Assembly (NCBI GenBank): GCA_002841945.1
Contig: PHBI01000055.1
Span: 1 to 36,345, forward strand
Length of the DNA stretch: 36,345 bases
From: Deltaproteobacteria bacterium HGW-Deltaproteobacteria-14
GTDB lineage: Bacteria; Myxococcota_A; UBA9042; PHBI01
Direction: 5' to 3'
Position numbers and translations under genes: made by a program. Shown here piece by piece: positions 1 to 9,525 of this stretch. The notes beneath the pieces are model-generated. The model saw only the letters and a list, made by a program, of their open reading frames with translations. It was not told where the DNA came from and did not search any database. Every line of letters begins with the position of its first letter. Within the stretch, counting starts at the first letter, position 1.

Positions 1-1865
1 GCCGTGCCCCCCGCGGTTGGTGGTGCTGTAGGCGCCGCCGCCGGCGCCGGCGAAGCGCGGGTGGCGGAAGGAGTCGTAGCCGCGGGAGCGCTCGAGGCTG
101 CGGTCGTGCGTGCTCCGCCCGCCGTGACCGCCGCCGCTGTAGCGGGCGGGCCGGAGCCCGTCGGTCGGCGCCTGGCCGCGCATGTCGGCGCCGTACCCGC
201 CCGGGTAGCCGCGCCCGCTCACGTCGATCTTGGTGCCGATCCCGATGGAGACGTCCGCCGCGTGGACGTTGAGCTCGCGCTCGCTCCCCATACCCCCGAG
301 GCTGTGAGTCAGGGTCGTGTTCGTGCCCGTCAGGACGAGGCGCCGGGCATCCACACGATCCCGGGAGATGGTGGTGGTGGAGCCGTCGGTCAGGGTGATC
401 ACGCCGTCGTCGTACGGGGCGCTGGTGTCGACGACGTCGAGCTGACCGACGGTGACGTTGGCCCCGTTGGCGATGAGGAGGTTCTTGGCTCGGAAGACGT
501 CGCAGGACGGCGCGCTCGAGGCCGCGCAGCCCTCGGTCGACTTGTCGAGGGTCCCGCCGAGGACCTGAACCTCGAGCGCCGCGTCATAGACCCCGCCGGC
601 GATGAGGTCCTCGACGACGAGGGTCCCGTCGTCCTCGCTGGCGGTGTCCTCGCGGAGGACGAGGGTGTCGACCTGCTCGAGGTCGAGGGTCCGCACCGTG
701 AGGCCGCCGCCGAGGCTGAAGACCGTGTCCGAGAGGGAGGCGAGGTCCCCGTCGTGGACGAGGAGCTGGGCGTCCGCGACGACCTGAGCGCGACCGCGGA
801 TCTCGAGGTTGTCGAGCTCGTAGAACGCGCTCCAGGTGCTCCCCGCGGGCGCGACCGCCTCGACGTCGACCCCGTCCGCGGCGCTGACGTCGAGGAGCAC
901 GCTCGGATCGGCCGCGTCGTTGGCGACGATGGTGAAGACGACGTCGTCGGCGAGGCTCGGGGTCCCGTTCTGCGCCACGTTCGGGTTGATGGCGTAGTCG
1001 GCGAGGCTGCCGTAGGTGTCGAACACGGAGCCGGTGTCCTCGAGGCGCTGGTCGGCGTAGTCGCCGTTCTGGCTCCGGTCGGTCACCTGCCCCGTGCCCT
1101 GAAAGACCAGCGGGGAGGAGTCGGAGGCGGGGAGGTTGCCCTTGTTGTCGAACATCAGGTCGCCGGCGGCGCCGCCCACGGCGCGGAAGAAGCTCCCGCT
1201 GCCGCCAAAGACGCTGTAGTTGGCGTTGGGCCTGTAGGCGGCGGGGCTGCTGACGTCGACGTTGTCCCAGGGCGTCGGACCGCCGAAGACCCCGCTGATG
1301 CTCGCGCTGGCGTTCAGGGCGACGCGCCCGCCCCCGCCGGAGGTGGACTCGCTGGCGTTCGTGTCCCCGCCGCGGGCGAACAGCTGCCCCGAGCCGCCGA
1401 TGGTCGCCGCTTCGATGTAGATCGCGCCGCCGGCGCCGCCGCCGCCGGAGTGGCTGATGGCGGCGTAGGGGTCCTCGCCGTCGGCGACGATCTGACCGTT
1501 GATGGTGACGCCGCCGGAGGCGTGGAGCTGGACGTTGCCGCCGCCGTGCCCCCCGCGGTTGGTGGTGGTGTTGTAGCCGCCGCCGCCGCCGCCGGCGAAG
1601 CGCGGGTGGCGGAAGGAGTCGTAGGCGTCGGAGCGCTCGAGGCTGCGGTCGTGCGTGCTCCGTCCGCCGTGACCGCCGCCGCTGTAGCGGGCGGCCCGCA
1701 GCCCGTCGGTCGGTGCCTGGCCGCGCGGGTCGGCGCCGACCCCACCCGGGTAGCCGCGCGCGGCCACGTCGATCTTCGCGCCCGCGCCGAGGATGATGTC
1801 GCCGGCGTGGACGTTCAGCTCGCGCTCGGCCCCCATGCCCCCGAGGCTGTGGGTCAGGGTCGTGA
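1..1865 (-). repeat. In-frame long direct repeat, period 1545 bp
   Basis: Positions 1-320 and 1546-1865 are nearly the same without gaps; for example position 51 matches 1596 and position 300 matches 1845. The offset is 1545 bp, or 515 codons, so the repeat keeps the frame of the lipoprotein gene. Both copies encode the GGGHGGRSTHDRSLERS segment. A more diverged third relative (GGSHGG, around 3150-3190) lies about 1.5 kb further upstream in the gene. Duplication of large surface-protein modules is the simplest reading. More copies may lie beyond the window edge. Confidence 0.85.
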
Positions 1866-4800
1866 CGGGCGCGGCCGCGACGGTGTCGGTGATCCGCAAG
1901 GTCTGCCCGACGTCGAAGCGGTCCCGGGTGATGGTGACCAGCGTCCCGTTCTTCAGGTTCGCGTCGCCGCTGACCTCGACCTCGCCCAAGCTCAGGGTGC
2001 TCGCGTCGGCGTTCATGCCCCCGCTGATCGACAGCAGCCCGGGCACGTTCATGGTGCTCTGGGTGGTCGCCGACAGGCTCGTGAGGGTGCGCTCGGGTGC
2101 GTCGAAGCCGCCGGCGTCGGAGAGCTCGAGCACGAACGGGTAGTCCGCGTCCCCGCTGGCGACCAGGGCGCCGATCGGCGCCAGCGTGCCGTCGTGCACC
2201 TCGACGGTCGTGACCGGGCCGAGGTCGATCCGGTGTCCGCGCAGCCCGCCGTGCATGACGAAGCGCGCCGCGTCCGCGAGTCCGCCGCCGACGACCAGGA
2301 TGTCGGTGGTGTCGGCGTCGACCTGAGCGCCGCCGAGGATCACCAGGTGGTCGACCCGGGTCAGGCCGCGGTAGACGCTGACGTCTTCGGTGACGAGCGC
2401 GCTCGGGTCGCCGTCCAGGCCGACCTCGGTCGCGGTGTTGTCGGCCACGGTGAAGGTCGCGTCGTCGCTGAGCCCGTCCCCCCCCTGGCCGTCGTGGGGG
2501 TTGACGCGCGAGCCGGCGTAGAGCCCGACGCGCAGCGCGGCGTCGAGGTCCTCGAAGCCCGAGCCGCTCACCAGGTTGATGACGTTCGCCGGCAGCGCCA
2601 CCAGCGGCGTCGAGGAGGCGCGCGTCCGGTTGCCGCCGTTGTCGTAGTAGAGGTGACCGTAGCTGTCGCCGGGGTAGACGACGTAGACGCTGCCTGCGCC
2701 GCCGGCGATCCGCGAGCCGCTGTCTTTGTCGTCGCCGGTGCCCCCGCGCGCCTGGACGCTCGTCGTCACGACCGCAGCGGCATAGGCCGCGCTGGTCGGG
2801 GTCTCGAGGCCGACGATCGCGATCCGCCCGCCGCCGCCGCCGCCGAGGCTGTTGTCGTTGCGCGCCTGGCCGCCGTTGGCGGTGATGGGCTTGTCCCCGT
2901 GGAGGGTCGGCGTGTCGATGAAGACGCCGCCGCCGGCGCCGCCAGCGCCGTACGCCGTGTCACGCGTCTCGCCGTCGGCGTAGATCCCGCCGTCGTTCAC
3001 GAGCCAGCCGCCGTCCCGGACGCGGATCCGCACGAGCCCGCCCCCCGCGCCGCCAAAGTAGCTCGTGCTGGTGCTGTGGGCGCCGCCGCCGGCGCCCGGC
3101 TCCCGCGGGTTGTCGTAGCGGTCGTAGGTGAAGCCCGGCGCCGCGTTGACGTCGTTGATCACCCCGAGGCCGCCGTGGGAGCCGCCGACCGCGTGGGTGG
3201 CGCCGTCGGTGGTGCTGTTGCCGAAGGTGTAGGCGGGCACCGTCGTCGAGCCGCGCTCCCCGAGGTAGCCCTTCGCGGTGACGTTGATCTCGCAGCCGCT
3301 CTCGATGCGCAGGTCGTCGACGGTGATGTCGATCTTCTGCCAGCTCGTGCCGGTCGCCGCGCTGTGGGTCAGCGTGCACGTGTTGGTGCCGTTGCGCTTG
3401 AGGGTGACCGAGCCGAAGGACATCGGCGCGCAGCCGTTGGAGTCGACGGCGAGGGTCCCGTTCTGGATCACGATGTTGTGGTCGCCGCTCGCGTAGTGCG
3501 CCGCGTAGACGGCGCACGTCAGCGGGTTGTGGCCGAGGGCGATCGGGTCGTCGGCGCTCGCGAACCGCACCGTGGCGGTGGCCGCGAGCGGGGTGCCGTC
3601 GATGGTCGCGCTGATGGTCGCCGTCTCGACGCTCGTGGAAGACCGCAGGGTCTGGGTGTACGTCCCGTCGCCGTGGTCCTCGACCGCCAGGAGCAGCGCG
3701 CCGGCGTCGGTCGTCAGGGCGACCGTGTGCGCATCGGTGAGGACCGTGCCGGCGGCGTCCTTGACGGTGACGGTCAAGGTGGAGGTGCTGCTGCCGTCGG
3801 CCAGGATCCCGGTCGGCGAGGCCGTGATGGTCGAGCGCGTCGGGCTCGGCGCGCCGGGCGGCGGCGCGATGACGCGGATCGTGCCCGTCTCGCCGTCGAA
3901 GACGTTGGGATCGGCGTGGTTGGCCTGGACCGTCCCCTCGGTGCCCGCGACCGCGGCGCTGAAGACGAAGCTCGACTGCGGCCCGGCGAGGACCCCGGGG
4001 AGCGACCCGGTCGTCGTCCACATCGCCGAGACGTCCTGGAGGTAGGTGTAGGTGTCGTCGTAGCCCGCGGCGTAGAAGGTGCGCGTCTCGCCCGCGGTCA
4101 GGACGAGGGCGCCCACCGGGTTGCCGGCGCCGCCGGGGGCGTCGCGGATGACGATGAGCGCCGCCGGGCTCCCGGAGCCCTGCTGCGGCGGCGTCACGGT
4201 CACCCGGAAGCGCTGGCTGTCGCTGAAGACGCCGTCCGTAACCGTGACGGTCGCCGTGTGGGTGCCGAGGTCGGCCTCGACCGGGGACACGCCGATGGAG
4301 GCCGTGCCGTCGCCGTGGTCGCTGAGGCTCATGAACGCCGGGCCCGAGAGCGAGAAGCCGAGCCCCGATCCCGGGGTGTCGGCGTCGTTGGCCGTGACCG
4401 CCAGGTACTGGCTCGTGTCCTGGGCGGCGTAGGCGTCGGCGATGTTCCCGAGCTGCGGCGCGTGGCCGACGTCGAGGATGACGTCGTCGACGTCGATGTA
4501 CCAGATGTCGGCGGCCACGCCGCCCTGGGCGACGACGCGCACCTGAGCGTCGAGCTGGCCGGCGACGTAGGGCGAGACGTCGAAGGTCAGGGTCGCCGAG
4601 TCGAGGGTCGACGTGCGGGAGTACAGCGTGTGCCAGTAGGGGCTCGTCGGCGTCGACGAGGTCGGCGCGCTGACGGCGTCGTAGACTTGGACCTTGAAGG
4701 TCATCGACCCGCCGTCGCCGTTGGCGAGCATCGCGGCCTGGAGCTGGAGCGTGACCTGAGCCGCGCCGGTCGCGTCGATGAGCGGCGAGACCGCCGTCGC

Positions 4801-6555
4801 CGTGAAGCCGCTGGCGGTGGCGTGGTAGCTGAAGCGCGGGTGCGGGTCGGCGCCCAGCGGGCCCGCGGTCGAGAGCTGCCAGCGCGGCGTCCCGGGGGCC
4901 CACCACGGGATGTTGGCCGGAGTGAGCGCGAGCATGTCGACCGACGTCGTGTCGAAGCCCTCGTAGTAGGGGATGGACGCGGCCGCCTGGGGCGTCGTGG
5001 TGACGGTGCAGTCGGTCTCGCAGCCGTCCCCGTTCCAGGGGTCGCCGTCGTCGCAGGCCTCGCCCGCGGCGCCGTCGTCGACGACGCCGTCGCCGCAGCG
5101 CGCGAGGGTGCAGTCGGTGCGGCAGCTCGCGTTGGGGGCGTCGGAGTTGGCGGCCCCCTCGTCGCACGCCTCGCCGGTCTCCTGGAGGTTGTTGCCGCAG
5201 ATCCCGTTGGCGGCGAGGTCGCAGGCGTCGCCGAGGCCGTCGAGGTCGGCGTCGGCCTGACCGGGGTTGGCGTCGTCGGGGCAGTTGTCGGACCCGTTCA
5301 GCCAGCCGTCGCCGTCGCGATCGGGGTCGCAGGCGTCGCCGAGGCCGTCGTTGTCGAGGTCGCTCTGGTCGGTGTTGGGCGTCGAGGGGCAGTTGTCGAC
5401 GGCGTCCGCGACCCCATCGCCGTCCGCGTCGGGCGGGTCACAGCCGGCCAGCTCCTCGTCGATGAGGCCGTCGCAGTCGTTGTCGAGGCCATCGCAGAGC
5501 TCGGGCTGGCCGGGGCCGACGTCGGCGCGCGCGGGATCGCAGTCCGCCGCTCCGCCGTCGCCCGGGTCCCGGCTGTAGCCGACGGTGACGGCGGAGTCGG
5601 GGAGGCAGGTCCCGTCCGGCGCGATCTCGGCGTAGAAGTGCACCGCCGGGCGCCCCTCGGTGTAGGTGGTCGCGGGGTTCCCGCCGGGATCGCTGTTGGC
5701 GAAGCCGAAGGCGCTGAAGGTGCAGGTGGCGTCGTGGCTGACGAGGTAGTCCTCGTCGAGCCGCCAGGCGGTGTTGAGGTACTGCTTGCCGGCGATCTCC
5801 TCGGTCCCGGCGTAAATCTGGGTGTACAGCACCCCCGCGAGCGGCGGCTCCTGGGAGAGCGCCGTGCAGACCGAGGTCACGCCGTCGTCGCAGCAGAGGT
5901 AGGCGTCGGTGAAGCCGACGTAGTTGTCCTCGGGGTCGGCGTCGGCGCCGCCGGTGCACGCGAAGCCGGTCACCAGCGTCGGGCCGCGCTCGCCGGTGGT
6001 CGGGTGCTGGAGCAGCGCCGGAGCGCAGTCCACCTTGGCGCTGCAGAAGATGTCCTCGAAGCTGACGCTCAGGTCGAGGAAGCCCTGGCTCGCGGCCAGG
6101 GCCACGTATACGTCGACGCTGACGAAGGTGTCGGCGTTCTCGGCGCAGGTGAAGGCCTCCTGAACCGGGGGCGGCAGCACGATGTCGAGGGGCTGGCCGC
6201 CGAGCCCGGTGATCGACGTGACGGTGACGGTGACGCGGCTCTCGTCCGCGCCTCCGGCGACGCAGGGGCCGACGTAGGAGAGGCCGCCGCCAGCGATCGA
6301 GTCGAGGCCGGCGACCTGAACGACCGGCTGCCAGCTCCCGCCGTCGAGGTACTCGACCTGGAGATCGTAGGTGACCACCCCCACGCCGGCGAGCTCGAGA
6401 GGGAGGACGGTGAGCTGGATGCGGCTCGGTCGCGGCGTCTCGCTGCAGGCGGTGACGCCGAGCGTCGCGAGCGCCACGATCACGAACCGCAGGACGCGTA
6501 CGAGCGCGATCCCGGGGTGCCGAGTGGGCCAACGGGGACGAGAGCGGAGTCCCAT
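1..6555 (-). CDS. Giant Cys-repeat and Gly-rich surface lipoprotein, 3' end beyond window
   Basis: The frame is open from ATG 6555 to the window edge (2185 codons, no stop), so the C terminus is missing. The N terminus is a lipoprotein signal: basic residues, a hydrophobic stretch and a VTAC lipobox with Cys37. Next come a mostly beta region, a MopE-like motif (CDGLDNDCDGLIDEE, near residue 355), thrombospondin type-3 repeats (DNCP...DGLGDACD, about 375-448) and DUF4215-like Cys segments (about 450-515). A Big_1/invasin-like domain lies near 900-1000 (TASPTGILADGSS). From about 1100 onward it is Gly-rich, with GGGGGRIAI and GGHGG patches. A 515-residue unit is duplicated near the end. A GAGAGG stretch precedes the ATG. 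It is probably anchored on the cell surface as an adhesin or matrix protein; the role is inferred. No partner gene is adjacent. Confidence 0.85.
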   Translation of the reverse strand, partial: MGLRSRPRWPTRHPGIALVRVLRFVIVALATLGVTACSETPRPSRIQLTVLPLELAGVGVVTYDLQVEYLDGGSWQPVVQVAGLDSIAGGGLSYVGPCVAGGADESRVTVTVTSITGLGGQPLDIVLPPPVQEAFTCAENADTFVSVDVYVALAASQGFLDLSVSFEDIFCSAKVDCAPALLQHPTTGERGPTLVTGFACTGGADADPEDNYVGFTDAYLCCDDGVTSVCTALSQEPPLAGVLYTQIYAGTEEIAGKQYLNTAWRLDEDYLVSHDATCTFSAFGFANSDPGGNPATTYTEGRPAVHFYAEIAPDGTCLPDSAVTVGYSRDPGDGGAADCDPARADVGPGQPELCDGLDNDCDGLIDEELAGCDPPDADGDGVADAVDNCPSTPNTDQSDLDNDGLGDACDPDRDGDGWLNGSDNCPDDANPGQADADLDGLGDACDLAANGICGNNLQETGEACDEGAANSDAPNASCRTDCTLARCGDGVVDDGAAGEACDDGDPWNGDGCETDCTVTTTPQAAASIPYYEGFDTTSVDMLALTPANIPWWAPGTPRWQLSTAGPLGADPHPRFSYHATASGFTATAVSPLIDATGAAQVTLQLQAAMLANGDGGSMTFKVQVYDAVSAPTSSTPTSPYWHTLYSRTSTLDSATLTFDVSPYVAGQLDAQVRVVAQGGVAADIWYIDVDDVILDVGHAPQLGNIADAYAAQDTSQYLAVTANDADTPGSGLGFSLSGPAFMSLSDHGDGTASIGVSPVEADLGTHTATVTVTDGVFSDSQRFRVTVTPPQQGSGSPAALIVIRDAPGGAGNPVGALVLTAGETRTFYAAGYDDTYTYLQDVSAMWTTTGSLPGVLAGPQSSFVFSAAVAGTEGTVQANHADPNVFDGETGTIRVIAPPPGAPSPTRSTITASPTGILADGSSTSTLTVTVKDAAGTVLTDAHTVALTTDAGALLLAVEDHGDGTYTQTLRSSTSVETATISATIDGTPLAATATVRFASADDPIALGHNPLTCAVYAAHYASGDHNIVIQNGTLAVDSNGCAPMSFGSVTLKRNGTNTCTLTHSAATGTSWQKIDITVDDLRIESGCEINVTAKGYLGERGSTTVPAYTFGNSTTDGATHAVGGSHGGLGVINDVNAAPGFTYDRYDNPREPGAGGGAHSTSTSYFGGAGGGLVRIRVRDGGWLVNDGGIYADGETRDTAYGAGGAGGGVFIDTPTLHGDKPITANGGQARNDNSLGGGGGGRIAIVGLETPTSAAYAAAVVTTSVQARGGTGDDKDSGSRIAGGAGSVYVVYPGDSYGHLYYDNGGNRTRASSTPLVALPANVINLVSGSGFEDLDAALRVGLYAGSRVNPHDGQGGDGLSDDATFTVADNTATEVGLDGDPSALVTEDVSVYRGLTRVDHLVILGGAQVDADTTDILVVGGGLADAARFVMHGGLRGHRIDLGPVTTVEVHDGTLAPIGALVASGDADYPFVLELSDAGGFDAPERTLTSLSATTQSTMNVPGLLSISGGMNADASTLSLGEVEVSGDANLKNGTLVTITRDRFDVGQTLRITDTVAAAPVTTLTHSLGGMGAERELNVHAGDIILGAGAKIDVAARGYPGGVGADPRGQAPTDGLRAARYSGGGHGGRSTHDRSLERSDAYDSFRHPRFAGGGGGGYNTTTNRGGHGGGNVQLHASGGVTINGQIVADGEDPYAAISHSGGGGAGGAIYIEAATIGGSGQLFARGGDTNASESTSGGGGRVALNASASISGVFGGPTPWDNVDVSSPAAYRPNANYSVFGGSGSFFRAVGGAAGDLMFDNKGNLPASDSSPLVFQGTGQVTDRSQNGDYADQRLEDTGSVFDTYGSLADYAINPNVAQNGTPSLADDVVFTIVANDAADPSVLLDVSAADGVDVEAVAPAGSTWSAFYELDNLEIRGRAQVVADAQLLVHDGDLASLSDTVFSLGGGLTVRTLDLEQVDTLVLREDTASEDDGTLVVEDLIAGGVYDAALEVQVLGGTLDKSTEGCAASSAPSCDVFRAKNLLIANGANVTVGQLDVVDTSAPYDDGVITLTDGSTTTISRDRVDARRLVLTGTNTTLTHSLGGMGSERELNVHAADVSIGIGTKIDVSGRGYPGGYGADMRGQAPTDGLRPARYSGGGHGGRSTHDRSLERSRGYDSFRHPRFAGAGGGAYSTTNRGGHG

Positions 6556-7135
6556 GGGGACCTCTCGGGGGCGTGGGTGTAATGGAGTGGACCGATCCCA
6601 TTCGACCGGTTGCTCCGTTGTACCACAGCAAATCGGGTGAACCAAACGATCGAATGTCGCAGTGGAACCTGGCCTTCCTCCCGATGATGCAATGCAGGGA
6701 GCCGTTGCGAGATCCGCCTCCGCGGTCGCCCGCGTCGCCAGGCGTGGAGGGCGTCAGCGGCGCGGACGGGGCCGATGCGAGGCCAGGCGGCGGACGTCCG
6801 AGGCCGGGCGGCGGACGTCCGAGGCCCAGCTCCGCCGTCCACCCCTGGCCGGCTGCGCGTGGGCGGTGGCACATCCTCGCTCGACTCTCTATGTGCCGAT
6901 CAAACGGCGTCGTGCGCCTCGTGTATGTGCCGCGATCGTCCAAGCTGCCCGCGTCGCCGGCCGATCTCGCTCCGGGCGCGTCAGGGTCCGCGCAGGAACA
7001 ACTCAGCGGGATGGCCAAGGAGGCGGCCCGCTGGGCGGTTCGACGAGAGCGCAGTCAGACCGGGCGCCTTCGGAGCGTGCGGGGGCGCGCGGATGGCGGC
7101 GCCGGCGAGACGACGAGCTATCTCGCGGGCCCCCC
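6556..7135. other. Intergenic region with short 21-bp tandem repeat
   Basis: No convincing gene is present in these 580 bp; ORFs here have no recognisable domain and overlap each other on both strands. At 6779-6799 and 6800-6820 a 21-bp unit (GAGGCC, A or G, then GGCGGCGGACGTCC) occurs twice with one mismatch, followed by a third partial start (6821-6826). Toward the lipoprotein start the composition is more AT-rich (6600-6690), as expected for its promoter on the minus strand. I could not place -35/-10 boxes with confidence. Confidence 0.5.
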
Positions 7136-7519
7136 TCAGTAGGGGAGGTCGGGGCCGCTCGGGTCGCTGTCCATCGCGGCGTTGAAGTAGACGAGCGAAC
7201 CGATGAGCCAGAGCAGCGTGCCCAGGCCGATGGCTCCGAGGGTGAGGCCGGCCAGCCACCCCGGGCTCGCCAGGGCTGTGGCGCCGAGCTCCTGGCCCGC
7301 GGCGGCGCCGAGGCCGACGACGCAGTAGGCGACGATGCCCGCGACGGCGACGACGAACCCGCAGATGACGAGCCGACGGCCGCGGCGGACGCGCTGCTCT
7401 GCCATCCGATAACGGTCCGCCCTCGAGGGCGCCGCCGCCGCCGCCGCCTCATTGGTCCTCGCGCGCCCCCCGACGACCATCAGGTCGGGGTGCGGGCTGC
7501 CGTTGCTCACTGAGTTCAT
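7136..7519 (-). CDS. Small two-helix membrane protein, unknown function
   Basis: This 127-residue protein starts at ATG 7519 (MNSVSNGSPHPD), which overlaps the stop of the upstream transporter gene as ATGA, so translation is probably coupled. An Ala- and Arg-rich cytoplasmic N terminus is followed by two predicted membrane helices (about residues 50-70, LVICGFVVAVAGIVAYCVVG, and about 86-109) and a short polar tail ending in DLPY. I do not recognise the family. Coupling to a TDT/SLAC1-type transporter suggests an accessory subunit, but that rests on position only. Confidence 0.7.
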   Translation of the reverse strand: MNSVSNGSPHPDLMVVGGRARTNEAAAAAAPSRADRYRMAEQRVRRGRRLVICGFVVAVAGIVAYCVVGLGAAAGQELGATALASPGWLAGLTLGAIGLGTLLWLIGSLVYFNAAMDSDPSGPDLPY

Positions 7520-8697
7520 CGCGCGATCCCTCCTGTCTGCCACGCGTCGGCGGTGTTGTGGCCGCCGGCGTCTTCGAGGTGGTGTCGGTCGTCCGGTCGC
7601 CGGAGCCCGAGCAGCACCGCATAGAGTACCCGCCTGGCCAGACCGAGGAAGGTCAACAGCCACGCCGCCACCGCCGCGATGACGAAGAGCCTCGCGAGCC
7701 ACAACAGAAACGGAGCGTCGAGCGCGGACGCCAGCCGAAACGTGCACGCGGCGTACATTCCAAGCGGAAACACCAGGCCCCAATAGAGCGGGTCGTAGGT
7801 GAGCCGGACCTTCCTGAGCCCGTGCCGCCAGATCCCGAGGATGAGCAGCATCGGGATCCACCAGGTCGCCGTCGCCCAGAACATCACGGTCAGCCCGAGG
7901 ATGAACGGTCTCAGCGGGGCGAGCGTCGGCGAGCTCTCCACCGCGGTGGAGAGCGTCGCGCCCGCCAGGGTCGAGATGGCGACCGCGCCCATGTTGATCC
8001 AGTACGGGGGCATGAGATCGCGAGGCGAGAACGGAAAGAACATGTATCGATAGAAGATGAGCCCGATGATCCACAGGTAGAGCATTCCGCCGCCCAACCA
8101 GAAGGACATCAGCACGAACAGCGCGACCTCCCGATCGCCCAGCAAGGCACCGTCCAGGGCGCAACCCAGCACGCAGACAGACTGGGTGGCCACCACCGCC
8201 ACGAGCCATCCACCGTTGATCCCCTGGGCGAGGGTCGGCTTGCTGTCACCCACCGTCAGCAGGGTGAAGACCGTATAGGTGCACACCGCCCACAGCGCGA
8301 CGCACGCCCACCAGAGGATCGTCGCGGCGAGGGTCGCGTCGTGGAGCAGCGCCAGCTGGGTCCCGAGCACGCCGGTCGCGGCGGCGATGGTGAAGAACCC
8401 CGGGGCGCGCCCGTGGTCCCGCCAGTCCGCGGCGACGCGCGCGGGGAACATCACGATCCGCGCGATGAGCAGGACCCACAACGTCGGGTAGGCCACCATG
8501 TTCACGACGGAGAGCGCGCGCGAGAGGTCGCGAAGGCCGAAGAGGTGACACGCGATCGCCACGATCCCGGTCGCCATGGCGAGCGCGAAGTACGCTGGGT
8601 GCATCGGGGCCAGCCGCGCGCTCAGGTGGGCGACGAGAGGTCGGTCCACAGCCGCGTGGGCACCGTCGAAGAGACCCTCTGGAGGCGATTGACTCAC
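7516..8697 (-). CDS. TDT/SLAC1-TehA family transporter
   Basis: This 393-residue polytopic protein has about ten hydrophobic helices. The opening MHPAYFALAMATGIVAIAC is typical of the tellurite-resistance/dicarboxylate transporter (TDT) superfamily, which includes TehA, Mae1 and plant SLAC1. Members are anion channels or dicarboxylate/sulfite exporters; the substrate cannot be read from sequence here. The GTG at 8697 gives the longest frame, but a GGAG motif abuts it directly, so the start may lie downstream, for example the ATG of MHPAYF at residue 32. It lies 192 bp downstream of the response regulator on the same strand and overlaps the small membrane protein by 4 bp. The two-component pair may control it. 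Confidence 0.85.
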   Translation of the reverse strand: MSQSPPEGLFDGAHAAVDRPLVAHLSARLAPMHPAYFALAMATGIVAIACHLFGLRDLSRALSVVNMVAYPTLWVLLIARIVMFPARVAADWRDHGRAPGFFTIAAATGVLGTQLALLHDATLAATILWWACVALWAVCTYTVFTLLTVGDSKPTLAQGINGGWLVAVVATQSVCVLGCALDGALLGDREVALFVLMSFWLGGGMLYLWIIGLIFYRYMFFPFSPRDLMPPYWINMGAVAISTLAGATLSTAVESSPTLAPLRPFILGLTVMFWATATWWIPMLLILGIWRHGLRKVRLTYDPLYWGLVFPLGMYAACTFRLASALDAPFLLWLARLFVIAAVAAWLLTFLGLARRVLYAVLLGLRRPDDRHHLEDAGGHNTADAWQTGGIAR

Positions 8698-8889
8698 CTC
8701 CGCAGGTTAGGGGCTATCCGCGGGGCGCGGCATCCGCGCTGGTCCGATACTGCTGTAAGATGATGGGAAGTGGCGTGTCGGTGTTTGTCCTACGCGCGCT
8801 GCGCGGTCTCGAGGGCGAAGGCCCGCACGGGGGCGCGCAGATGGCGGCAGATCCGCCGGCGCGGCGACGCGCTGGCTCGGCGCCGGGCT

Positions 8890-9525
8890 TCAGCGCACCA
8901 AGCCATGCTGCAACGCGTAGCGCATGAGCTGCGCGTTGGAGCTCATGCCCATCTTCTCGAGGATCCGCGTGCGGTAGGTGCTGACGGTCTTCACGCTCAG
9001 GTGCAGCTGGGCCGCGACCTCGGACACCGCGCGCGCCGCCGCGAGGAGCAAAAACACCTCGTACTCGCGGGGCGACAGGAGCTCGTGCAGCGCCTCGGTC
9101 CCCGAGCCGACGAGGGCGACGTGGTCAGCCAGCGTCCCGGCGACCGTCTCGCTGAGGTAGCGCTTGCCCCCGAGGACGCTGCGGATGGCCTTGAGGAGCT
9201 CCTCCGGCGCGCGATCCTTGGTCAAATAGCCCGCGACACCGGCGCGCAGCGCGCGGACGACGAACTGCGGCTCGCCGTACATGCTCAGGACGATGATCGG
9301 CATGTGGGGCCGCAGCGCGCGGAGCTCGGGCACCACCTCGAGGCTGTTCTGGTCCTTGAGCGCGATGTCGAGCACGAGCAGCGACCAGCTGGACTCGCGG
9401 ACGCACTCCCGCAGCTCGCTGCAGGAGCCGACCTCGCCGACGGTGGCGCCAGCGAACGCGTCGCTCACGATCCGGCACAGCCCCGAGCGCACGATGACGT
9501 GGTCGTCAGCGATCAGAATGCGCAT
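8890..9525 (-). CDS. NarL/FixJ-type response regulator
   Basis: This 211-residue protein is a CheY-like receiver plus a LuxR-type HTH. The receiver shows the acidic pair D7-D8, phospho-acceptor D53 (VLDIAL), S81 and K103 (YLTKD). The HTH starts near residue 149 (LSPREYEVF) and carries the recognition segment LSVKTVSTYRTRILEKMG. Its start lies inside the 3' end of the kinase gene (20-bp overlap), so the two form a co-translated pair. Unusually, the HTH segment reads LAAARAVSEVA where LAxGxSNKEIA is common. Likely targets are its own operon and the downstream transporter gene; this is inference. Confidence 0.95.
   Translation of the reverse strand: MRILIADDHVIVRSGLCRIVSDAFAGATVGEVGSCSELRECVRESSWSLLVLDIALKDQNSLEVVPELRALRPHMPIIVLSMYGEPQFVVRALRAGVAGYLTKDRAPEELLKAIRSVLGGKRYLSETVAGTLADHVALVGSGTEALHELLSPREYEVFLLLAAARAVSEVAAQLHLSVKTVSTYRTRILEKMGMSSNAQLMRYALQHGLVR

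Noticed and set aside
4..6582. A 2192-codon plus-strand ORF across the lipoprotein gene
   Set aside because: Its product is Val/Ala/Gly/Asp-rich with no domain. It is the antisense shadow of the minus-strand frame, which shows a lipobox, TSP3, DUF4215 and Big_1 features.
6604..6640. A second sigma-54-like site upstream of the lipoprotein gene (TGGTTCAC...TTGCT, minus strand)
   Set aside because: The GG and GC elements are 2 bp too far apart, and sigma-54 spacing is strict.
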